This document shows, piece by piece, positions 6,054 to 11,209 of a stretch of 11,209 nt of DNA. A program made the position numbers and the translations under genes. The notes beneath the pieces are model-generated. The model had not been told where the DNA came from. It did not search any database and saw only the letters and a list, made by a program, of their open reading frames with translations. Source of the stretch: an uncultured Eubacteriales bacterium (lineage in GTDB: Bacteria; Bacillota; Clostridia; UMGS1883; UMGS1540); NCBI GenBank assembly GCA_900552775.1, contig USAP01000045.1:1-11209 (forward strand), written 5' to 3'. Numbering within the stretch: position 1 is the first letter of the stretch; each line of letters begins with the position of its first letter.

Positions 6054-7502
6054 ATGAAAAAAACTTTTGTAACGGTTATGCCGAACCACATCGGCGCATT
6101 TTTAAAAGCGAGCCGCTGCTTTGCGGAATACGGCGTAAATATAACGCGCGTAAGCTACAACAAGGCTGTGGATTCCCACATGCTTTTTATTGACGCGGAG
6201 GGAACCGCGGCTCAGCTTGACAAAGCTGCCGAAGGGCTGCGCGGCATCGGTTATCTGCAGTGCGATGATGACGGCAGAAGCGTTATTCTGATGGAATTTA
6301 AGCTCCGTGACATTCCGGGCAGCGTAACGGCTGTTCTGGAGCTTATAAGCGAGTTCAGCTTTAACATATCCTATATCAGCTCACAGGAAAACGGTTCGGA
6401 CTATCAGGAGTTTAAAATGGGGATTGTTATTGACGATTCCGAAAAAATCAAAAAATTTCTTGACGCGGCAAAAAACATCTGCGATGTCAGGGTGATTGAC
6501 TATAACCACGCGGACAAGATTTATGATAACAGCCTTTTTTACATGCACTTTGTAAACGAGCTTTCGTCACTCATGCGGATTTCGGACGATTCGCGCGAAG
6601 CGCTGCTTGTAAACGTGAATCTTGCGATGCAGCAGCTTGATGACTCGGGCGTGTCGCCTTACAGAACTTTTGACAGTATAAGCCGCTTCTGCGAGCTGCT
6701 TTCAAAGGCGCGCGGCGCGGACTTTGCTCCGAGAATTTCAAAACACAAAATAACCGATAAAACCGATATAATTTTAATAGAACCGCCGTGCGGAAGCAAT
6801 ACGGCGATAATAAAAAGCGGAGACGAATATCTTTTTGCGGACAGCGGCTATGCTTACTGCGCAGATGAGATGCGTGCGCTTTTCCGCGAGCTTATTCCGG
6901 GTTTTGACGGCATGAAGAAAAGAATTTTCGTGACGCATGCCGATGTTGACCATTGCGGACTGCTCCCGATGTTTGACGAGGTTTTGGCAAGCTGCGGCAC
7001 CGCGGAATGTTTAAAGCTTGAATATGAAAACGGAAACGGCTACAGAGAGCAGAATACTTTGCACAAGCCTTATATCCGCATGTGCAAAATTCTCACGTCT
7101 TACGAACCTGTAAATCCCGAAAAAATCAAAATTGCCGATTCGGAAAAAACGGGGGACGGCGTTCTTGAGAGAACGGGATTTTTGAATTTCGGCGATCTGA
7201 ATTTTGAGATATACTGCGGCGGCGGAGGACACCTTCCGGGCGAATCGGTTTTGATAGATTATGCAAACCGTGTGGTTTTCAGCGGAGATATTTTTGTAAA
7301 TCTTAAGGATATGACCGAGCAGCAGGCGCAGTATAACCGTTATGCGCCAATTCTGATGACGTCTGTTGACACCGATCCCGTGCTTTGTGCGCGCGAAAGA
7401 CAGGCGCTTTTTGCGCGTCTCGGCGTGGGTACGTGGCAGATTTTCGGCGGACACGGCGGAAAGAAAACATACACTGTAAAAACAATATCCGAACAATCGT
7501 AA
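6054..7502 (+). CDS. ACT-ACT-metallo-beta-lactamase fusion protein
   Basis: This 482-residue protein has a good AAAGGAG site 6 bases before ATG. Residues about 3-70 and 77-150 each have the ACT-domain pattern: a beta strand, a P/G-containing turn (NHIGAF; RDIPGSV), a helix, then a strand with GVNITRVS or FSFNISYISS. ACT domains usually bind amino acids and regulate the attached part. After a helical linker (about 155-225) comes a metallo-beta-lactamase fold at about 235-475. Its parts are GSNTAIIKSGDEYLFADSG, the metal motif H295-A-D297-V-D299-H300, H393 in GGGGHLPGES, D412 in FSGDIF and H467 in FGGHGG. The second His of the usual HxHxDH is Asp, somewhat like the HxExDH of flavodiiron proteins. 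No substrate can be named. The TAA stop overlaps a REP-like repeat. argH and argG lie nearby but face the other way, so a link to arginine is speculation. Confidence 0.85.
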   Translation: MKKTFVTVMPNHIGAFLKASRCFAEYGVNITRVSYNKAVDSHMLFIDAEGTAAQLDKAAEGLRGIGYLQCDDDGRSVILMEFKLRDIPGSVTAVLELISEFSFNISYISSQENGSDYQEFKMGIVIDDSEKIKKFLDAAKNICDVRVIDYNHADKIYDNSLFYMHFVNELSSLMRISDDSREALLVNVNLAMQQLDDSGVSPYRTFDSISRFCELLSKARGADFAPRISKHKITDKTDIILIEPPCGSNTAIIKSGDEYLFADSGYAYCADEMRALFRELIPGFDGMKKRIFVTHADVDHCGLLPMFDEVLASCGTAECLKLEYENGNGYREQNTLHKPYIRMCKILTSYEPVNPEKIKIADSEKTGDGVLERTGFLNFGDLNFEIYCGGGGHLPGESVLIDYANRVVFSGDIFVNLKDMTEQQAQYNRYAPILMTSVDTDPVLCARERQALFARLGVGTWQIFGGHGGKKTYTVKTISEQS

Positions 7503-7526
7503 GGGCGGGCCATATGCGGCCGCACG
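7499..7526 (+). repeat. REP-like element, copy B, overlapping a stop codon
   Basis: GTAAGGGCGGGCC-ATATG-CGGCCGCACG has the same head, loop and tail layout as the copy at 7662-7688 but has degraded arms with one bulged base. Its second to fourth bases form the TAA stop of the ACT-MBL gene, so the element begins exactly at the 3' end of that gene. Confidence 0.55.
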
Positions 7527-7544
7527 AAATAAAGGAACAATAAA

Positions 7545-7709
7545 ATGAACGAGTTGCCAAAAAGAAAACAAACCAGGCTGAAGGATTATGATTATTCGCA
7601 AAACGGATATTATTTCATAACAATATGTACCCATAACAGACAAAATTTATTCGGTGAAATCGTAGGGGCGACCCTATGTGGTCGCCCGAATAATCCCCTA
7701 TGTTGTTGA
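7545..7709 (+). pseudogene. REP-associated tyrosine transposase (RAYT, Y1 family), N-terminal fragment
   Basis: An ATG with an AAAGGAA site opens a 54-codon frame: MNELPKRKQTRLKDYDYSQN, then GYYFITICTHNRQNLFGEIV. This is the typical start of clostridial REP-associated Y1 transposases (Transposase_17 domain), including the FITICTHNR strand. Residues 40-48 (VGATLCGRP) are encoded by an in-frame REP-like element. The frame stops at 7709, so the HUH motif (commonly MPNHIH), the catalytic tyrosine and most of the usual 150-200 residues are missing. The argH stop lies 8 bases further on the other strand. It is a dead remnant, left where an element sat between two convergent genes. Confidence 0.78.
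7662..7688 (+). repeat. REP-like element, copy C (best conserved), inside the RAYT fragment
   Basis: The element starts GTAGGGGCGACC, has a loop CTATGT, and ends GGTCGCCCG. GGGCGACC (7666-7673) pairs perfectly with GGTCGCCC (7680-7687). It is read in frame by the transposase fragment. The GTAGG head and the pairing to a RAYT gene fit the known REP/RAYT partnership. Confidence 0.75.
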
Positions 7710-7717
7710 TTTCAATA

Positions 7718-9112
7718 TTATAAGTTTTGTCCTTCTTCTAATCTTTCGATTTCTTTTTCCGCGGCTTCAATAGATTTCAAAACCGCTTCTTTTGCCGGTG
7801 CGCCGTAAACCTTTCTCTGGCTTACGCACGTTTCCATGCTTATCGCGTCATAGATGTCCTCATCAAAAACATCCGAGAAGCTTTTGAATTCCTCAAGAGT
7901 AAGGTCATCAAGAGCCTTGTCGCGGCTTATCGCATAAAATACCAGCTTGCCTATAACCGCATGCGCGTCCCGAAACGGCATTCCGTGTTTAACAAGATAA
8001 TCCGCAGCGTCCGTGGCGTTTGTGAAGCCGCCTTTTGCGCCTTTGTACATATTTTCGGCGTTTATTTTCATTGTTTCAACCATTTTGCGGAACACAGGCA
8101 CGCACAAAAGCACCGTGTCAACCGCGTCAAACACCTGTTCCTTGTCTTCCTGCATATCTTTGTTGTATGCAAGCGGAATACCCTTCATCATTGTGAGAAG
8201 ACCCATAAGGCTGCCGTATACTCTGCCGGTTTTTCCGCGGATAAGTTCGGCAACGTCGGGGTTTTTCTTCTGCGGCATTATGCTGCTTCCGGTGGAATAC
8301 GCATCGTCCATCTCAACAAATGAAAATTCGTTGCTGCTCCAGAGAATAAGTTCCTCGCAGAAGCGGCTCAAATGCATCATAAGAACCGACATGTCAAACA
8401 CCGCTTCAAGCGCAAAATCCCTGTCGCTCACACCGTCCAATGAATTGTCGCTTATCTTTGAAAAGCCGAGCTCGCGGCAGACATATTCTCTGTCAAGAGG
8501 GTATGTTGTGCCGGCAAGCGCACCGCTGCCCAGAGGCATAACGGATGTGCGCGCCGCGCAGCCGCGCAGCCTGTCCGCATCGCGCAGAAGCATTTCAACA
8601 TATGCCATGAAATGGTGCGCAAGTGTTATCGGCTGCGCCTTCTGCAAATGCGTGTAACCGGGCATGATGGTTTCTGTGTTTTCTTTCGCAAGAGTTATAA
8701 GCGATTTTATGAGCTTTATTGTCTCTTTTGAAATTTCGTGCAGAGCGGAAAGCATGTACATGCGCAGGTCAAGCGCCACCTGGTCGTTTCTGCTTCTGCC
8801 CGTGTGAAGTCTTTTGCCGGCTTCGCCTATCCTGTCCGTCAGGATTTTTTCAATATTCATGTGAATGTCTTCGGCGTCTATTAAAAACTCAACCTTGCCG
8901 GCTTCAATATCGGCAAGAATTTCGCGCAGCGTTTTTACAATAAGTTCGGAGTCCTCCGCCGGGATAATTCCCTGCTTGCCGAGCATTTTTGCATGCGCTA
9001 TGCTGCCTTCAATGTCTTCCCTGTACATTCTTTTGTCAAAGCGGATGGACGAGTTGAAATCGTCCACCGCCTTGTCTGTGCTTTTTTGGAATCTTCCTCC
9101 CCAAAGCTTCAT
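7718..9112 (-). CDS. argH: Argininosuccinate lyase
   Basis: This enzyme splits argininosuccinate into arginine and fumarate, the last step of arginine synthesis. It belongs to the fumarase/aspartase superfamily and acts as a cytosolic tetramer. The 464-residue product starts [10 protein letters not shown], the standard ArgH beginning. It carries HTGRSRNDQ (about 103-111), the [12 protein letters not shown] segment with the acid-base His155, and the superfamily signature [11 protein letters not shown] (275-285) with the catalytic serine loop. The frame stays open 24 codons further upstream to 9184, but those codons cross a hairpin. AAGGAGAAATTAC lies directly before the ATG at 9112, which fixes the start. 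argG lies upstream on the same strand with a 193-base gap. The gene is convergent with the RAYT fragment and no classical terminator is seen at its end. Length and motifs are normal. Confidence 0.97.
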   Translation of the reverse strand: MKLWGGRFQKSTDKAVDDFNSSIRFDKRMYREDIEGSIAHAKMLGKQGIIPAEDSELIVKTLREILADIEAGKVEFLIDAEDIHMNIEKILTDRIGEAGKRLHTGRSRNDQVALDLRMYMLSALHEISKETIKLIKSLITLAKENTETIMPGYTHLQKAQPITLAHHFMAYVEMLLRDADRLRGCAARTSVMPLGSGALAGTTYPLDREYVCRELGFSKISDNSLDGVSDRDFALEAVFDMSVLMMHLSRFCEELILWSSNEFSFVEMDDAYSTGSSIMPQKKNPDVAELIRGKTGRVYGSLMGLLTMMKGIPLAYNKDMQEDKEQVFDAVDTVLLCVPVFRKMVETMKINAENMYKGAKGGFTNATDAADYLVKHGMPFRDAHAVIGKLVFYAISRDKALDDLTLEEFKSFSDVFDEDIYDAISMETCVSQRKVYGAPAKEAVLKSIEAAEKEIERLEEGQNL

Positions 9113-9151
9113 GTAATTTCTCCTTTTTTGTCGCTCACACTTGTTCGCTCT

Positions 9152-9177
9152 CAAACGCAAAGCAAGCATTGCGTTTG
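9152..9177. repeat. Hairpin in the argG-argH gap
   Basis: CAAACGCAA (9152-9160) pairs perfectly with TTGCGTTTG (9169-9177) around an 8-base loop. No T run follows on the minus strand, so it is not a normal terminator. It lies about 40 bases before the argH start and could slow RNA polymerase or set an mRNA end. Confidence 0.55.
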
Positions 9178-9196
9178 GTTGCATTCGGCGCTTCGC

Positions 9197-9300
9197 TTAC
9201 GGAAACAACACATTGTTTCCTACCCTTATAGATGTATCAAAATCCACGTACACGCCGCGGCTTTTGATGATTTTAAGCCGCTCCTCAAAGTGAATAAGTC
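9197..9300 (-). pseudogene. Possible remnant of a hexapeptide-repeat (left-handed beta-helix) gene
   Basis: Between argG and argH the minus strand has an open frame ending at TAA 9197-9199. It reads FEERLKIIKS then RGVYVDFDTSIRVGNNV. The V-x-x-D-x-D-T-x-I-x-V-G-x-N-V pattern is like the first coil of hexapeptide acyltransferases such as the C-terminal domain of GlmU. There is no good start codon, and only about 30 codons remain before the stop. It may be the leftover 5' end of a gene that once followed argG, or chance. Confidence 0.3.
9201..9223 (-). repeat. Second hairpin in the argG-argH gap, REP-like head
   Basis: GGAAACAA (9201-9208) pairs perfectly with TTGTTTCC (9213-9220) around a 4-base loop. 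On the minus strand it reads GTAGGAAACAA-TGTG-TTGTTTCC, with a GTAGG head and a TGTG-containing centre like the REP copy at 7662-7688. The arm sequence is otherwise different, so kinship is only a possibility. There is no T run after it. Confidence 0.5.
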
Positions 9301-9305
9301 TGCGC

Positions 9306-10526
9306 TTACTTATTATCTTTAACTTTTTTAAGCATCTGGGCGCGAACCTTAAGCGGCAGTCCGAACAGATTTATAAATCCTGCAGCGTCCTTCTGGTCGT
9401 AAACTTCGTCTTCCGAGAATGTTGCGATATCTTCGTCATAAAGTGAATAGGGCGATGTTGTTCCGGCAGGCATGCAGTTGCCTTTGTAAAGTTTCATTTT
9501 AACTTTACCCGTAACGGTTTCCTGCGTGGAATCCACAAATGCACTCATAGCTTCGCGCAGCGGCGTAAACCAAAGTCCGTCATATACAAGATCTGCAAAT
9601 TTGTTTGAAAGGTCGGCTTTGTAATGAAGCGTCTGCTTGTCGAGACATAGATATTCAAGCTCTTTGTGAGCCGCATACAAAAGTGTGCCGCCCGGTGTTT
9701 CGTAAACGCCGCGGCTCTTCATGCCCACAAGTCTGTTCTCCACGATATCTTCAATTCCGACGCCGTTTGCCGCAGCAAGCTCGTTTGCTTTCTTGAGAAG
9801 CTCTGCCGCACTGTCATACTTAACTCCGTCAATTGCAACCGGAATACCCTTTTCAAATTCAATTTCAACATATGTGGGTTTGTCGGGTGCCTGTTCGGGG
9901 GAAACCATGAGTTTCAGGAGCTTGTCGTACTGCGGCTCGTTTGCCGGGTCTTCAAGGTCCATGCCCTCATGGCTTAAGTGCCATATATTTCTGTCCATGG
10001 AATAGTTGTCTTCTTTTGTAACGGGTACGGGAATGCCGCGCTTTTCTGCGTATTCGATTTCTTCTTCACGCGATTTAATATCCCATATTCTCCAGGGAGC
10101 GATTATTTTCATCTGCGGTGCGAGAGCTTTTATTGTGAGCTCGAAACGAACCTGGTCGTTTCCTTTGCCCGTGCAGCCGTGGCATATTGCCGTGGCACCT
10201 TCCGCTTCGGCTATTTCAATAAGACGCTTTGCAATGCAGGGACGTGCGTGAGATGTGCCGAGCATGTATTTGCCTTCGTAAACCGCGCCGGCTTTCAGCG
10301 TCGGCCAGATGTAATTTCTTACGTAGTCCTCCTGAAGATTTTCTATATAAAGTTTTGAAGCGCCTGTCTTAAGAGCCTTTTCTTCGAGACCGTCCGTCTC
10401 TTTGCCCTGACCTACGTCACCGCATACGGCTATAACTTCGCAGTCATAATTTTCCTTAAGCCACGGAATGATTATTGACGTGTCAAGACCGCCCGAGTAT
10501 GCAAGAACAACTTTTTCTTTTGCCAT
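9306..10526 (-). CDS. argG: Argininosuccinate synthase
   Basis: This enzyme joins citrulline and aspartate, using ATP, to form argininosuccinate, the step before ArgH. The 406-residue length is standard. The N-type ATP pyrophosphatase P-loop AYSGGLDTS lies at residues 9-17. Other family blocks are CGDVGQG, the citrulline/aspartate region with [10 protein letters not shown], the [13 protein letters not shown] block, and APWRIWD. The C-terminal part matches the usual oligomerisation region. The start ATG at 10526 has AAAGGATG about 8 bases upstream. argH follows on the same strand, so the pair probably forms an argGH unit, although the gap is long (193 bases) and contains hairpins. A TTTACT-17-TAAAAT promoter precedes it and an ARG-box-like site sits further upstream, consistent with control by an ArgR-type repressor. 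Confidence 0.97.
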   Translation of the reverse strand: MAKEKVVLAYSGGLDTSIIIPWLKENYDCEVIAVCGDVGQGKETDGLEEKALKTGASKLYIENLQEDYVRNYIWPTLKAGAVYEGKYMLGTSHARPCIAKRLIEIAEAEGATAICHGCTGKGNDQVRFELTIKALAPQMKIIAPWRIWDIKSREEEIEYAEKRGIPVPVTKEDNYSMDRNIWHLSHEGMDLEDPANEPQYDKLLKLMVSPEQAPDKPTYVEIEFEKGIPVAIDGVKYDSAAELLKKANELAAANGVGIEDIVENRLVGMKSRGVYETPGGTLLYAAHKELEYLCLDKQTLHYKADLSNKFADLVYDGLWFTPLREAMSAFVDSTQETVTGKVKMKLYKGNCMPAGTTSPYSLYDEDIATFSEDEVYDQKDAAGFINLFGLPLKVRAQMLKKVKDNK

Positions 10527-10557
10527 TTTAAAAACATCCTTTCGCCAAAAAATTTAT

Positions 10558-10586
10558 TTGCTTTAATACTATTTTAATGCTATAAT
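10558..10586 (+). promoter_or_regulatory. Likely ruvC promoter
   Basis: TTGCTT (10558-10563), a 17-base spacer and a perfect TATAAT (10581-10586) with an upstream TGC (extended -10) point towards ruvC. Transcription should start near 10593, giving a leader of about 65 bases. Its -10 lies inside the spacer of the opposing argG promoter. Confidence 0.72.
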
Positions 10587-10599
10587 AGAAAAAAGTAAA
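10571..10599 (-). promoter_or_regulatory. Likely argG promoter
   Basis: On the minus strand TTTACT (10599-10594), a 17-base spacer and TAAAAT (10576-10571) fit a sigma-A promoter about 45 bases before the argG start. It shares 16 bases with the ruvC promoter on the other strand. Confidence 0.6.
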
Positions 10600-10613
10600 G
10601 AGTTTTTTTGATA

Positions 10614-10633
10614 TTTATGCATTTTTATGCAAT
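10614..10633. promoter_or_regulatory. ARG-box-like site made of two TTTATGCA repeats
   Basis: TTTATGCA occurs at 10614-10621 and again at 10624-10631, exactly 10 bases apart. The 18 bases 10616-10633 fit the general ARG-box layout (WNTGAAT-WWWW-ATTCANW) at 16 of 18 positions, with two symmetrical changes (A to C and T to G). It lies upstream of the argG -35 and within the predicted ruvC leader. The stretch is very AT-rich, so chance is a real alternative. Confidence 0.35.
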
Positions 10634-10657
10634 ATAAATAAAATAAGGAGTAAAGAC

Positions 10658-11158
10658 ATGAAAATTTTAGGCATAGACCCGGGTTACGCTATAGTAGGCT
10701 TCGGAATAGTCGAATATAAGGGCAATAAGTTCACTCCGATAGAGTATGGAGCAATCACAACGGACAACAAAATGCCGTTTCCCGAAAGGCTGAAATACAT
10801 ATATGACAGAACGACTGATATAATAAATATGCATAAACCTGAATTTTTATCTATAGAAGAACTGTTCTTCAACACGAATGTCAAAACCGCCATTGCCGTG
10901 GGGCATGCGCGCGGAGTGCTGCTTCTGGCGGCGCAGAACCTCGGAGTGCCGATATACGAATACACTCCGCTTCAGATAAAACAGGCAGTCACCGGCTACG
11001 GCAGAGCGGATAAAAACCAGGTTCAGCAGATGGTTAAAACGCTTTTGTCTCTTCAGAAGGTGCCCAAACCCGACGATACCGCCGATGCACTTGCCGTCGC
11101 GGTGTGCCATGCTCATTCGTATAACCCGAATACGTCAAATCTTTTCAGAGTGCAGTAA
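10658..11158 (+). CDS. ruvC: Crossover junction endodeoxyribonuclease RuvC
   Basis: RuvC cuts Holliday junctions during recombinational repair, working as a dimer with the RuvAB branch-migration motor. The 166-residue product has the normal length and RNase H-like fold. It starts [16 protein letters not shown] with catalytic D7. E67 lies in SIEELFF, and the acidic pair D140/D143 in [15 protein letters not shown] completes the active site. The family stretches [11 protein letters not shown] and [18 protein letters not shown], which include basic DNA-contact residues, are also present. AAGGAG lies 7 bases before the ATG. ruvA or ruvB would be expected downstream, but the window ends 51 bases after the stop. 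The gene is divergent from argG, with overlapping promoters. Confidence 0.96.
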   Translation: MKILGIDPGYAIVGFGIVEYKGNKFTPIEYGAITTDNKMPFPERLKYIYDRTTDIINMHKPEFLSIEELFFNTNVKTAIAVGHARGVLLLAAQNLGVPIYEYTPLQIKQAVTGYGRADKNQVQQMVKTLLSLQKVPKPDDTADALAVAVCHAHSYNPNTSNLFRVQ

Positions 11159-11171
11159 AAGAATTTTTGTT

Positions 11172-11195
11172 TTTGATGTATTATTTGATGTATTA
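11172..11195 (+). repeat. Tandem 12-bp duplication after ruvC, overlapping a possible promoter
   Basis: TTTGATGTATTA is repeated twice with no gap (11172-11183, 11184-11195). Overlapping it, TTGTTT (11167-11172), an 18-base spacer and TATTAT (11191-11196) could form a modest promoter for the gene after the window. The duplication would have changed promoter spacing, but this is uncertain. Confidence 0.5.
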
Positions 11196-11209
11196 TAGGA
11201 AATAAAACC

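Noticed and set aside
7011..7643. 210-codon minus-strand frame opposite the end of the ACT-MBL gene
   Set aside because: It lies over conserved metal-site codons of the opposite strand, crosses the RAYT fragment and has no recognisable domain.
7662..7688. REP hairpin as the terminator of argH
   Set aside because: The stem is good but no T run follows on the minus strand, so it is not an intrinsic terminator by sequence. It may still protect the mRNA end.
9113..9184. A 24-residue N-terminal extension of ArgH
   Set aside because: The extension runs through a hairpin and is not ArgH-like, whereas AAGGAG and the standard MKLWGGRF start lie at 9112.

Overview
The window looks like a chromosomal segment of a clostridial Firmicute, probably a gut-type Clostridia of moderate GC. 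The evidence is strong AGGAG-type ribosome binding sites throughout, near-consensus sigma-A promoters with extended -10 elements, tRNA genes that encode their CCA ends, and protein families typical of this class: a YdjI-like SPFH/zinc-ribbon protein, a YnbB-like PLP enzyme and a clostridial-type REP-associated transposase remnant. No species can be named from the sequence alone.

Region 1 (1-5064, + strand) holds five genes. First comes the 3' part of a membrane-anchored TPR protein. It is followed by an SPFH/band-7 protein with three C-terminal zinc ribbons, a membrane-anchored alpha/beta hydrolase, a six-helix DUF308/HdeD-like membrane protein, and a YnbB-like PLP enzyme of the 'aluminium resistance'/methionine gamma-lyase-like family. 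The first four are tightly spaced and may form an envelope or stress-related transcription unit ending at a long hairpin (3725-3771). The PLP gene lies just beyond that hairpin.

Region 2 (5065-5802, + strand) is a tRNA block. A near-perfect promoter drives tRNA-Val(UAC), Asp(GUC), Phe(GAA) and Gly(GCC), ending at an intrinsic terminator. tRNA-Cys(GCA) follows with its own promoter and terminator.

Region 3 (5803-7717) starts with a non-coding stretch carrying a REP-like element and a perfect 20-bp palindrome. Then comes the most unusual gene, a fusion of two ACT domains with a metallo-beta-lactamase fold whose metal motif reads HxDxDH. Immediately after its stop lies a decayed REP-associated tyrosine transposase (RAYT) fragment. 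One REP-like palindrome overlaps the stop of the ACT-MBL gene and a second lies in frame inside the transposase fragment.

Region 4 (7718-10526, - strand) is argG followed by argH, the last two steps of arginine biosynthesis. A 193-bp gap between them holds two hairpins and a short open frame that may be a hexapeptide-repeat gene remnant. argG is divergent from ruvC (10658-11158, + strand), the Holliday-junction resolvase. The two genes appear to be read from physically overlapping promoters, with an AT-rich repeat that resembles an ARG box next to them.

Most genes are ordinary. The points worth a second look are the ACT-ACT-MBL fusion, the REP/RAYT family with at least three related copies, the overlapping argG/ruvC promoters, and the SPFH/TPR/hydrolase/HdeD neighbourhood. 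I see no CRISPR array, phage module or obvious defence system.
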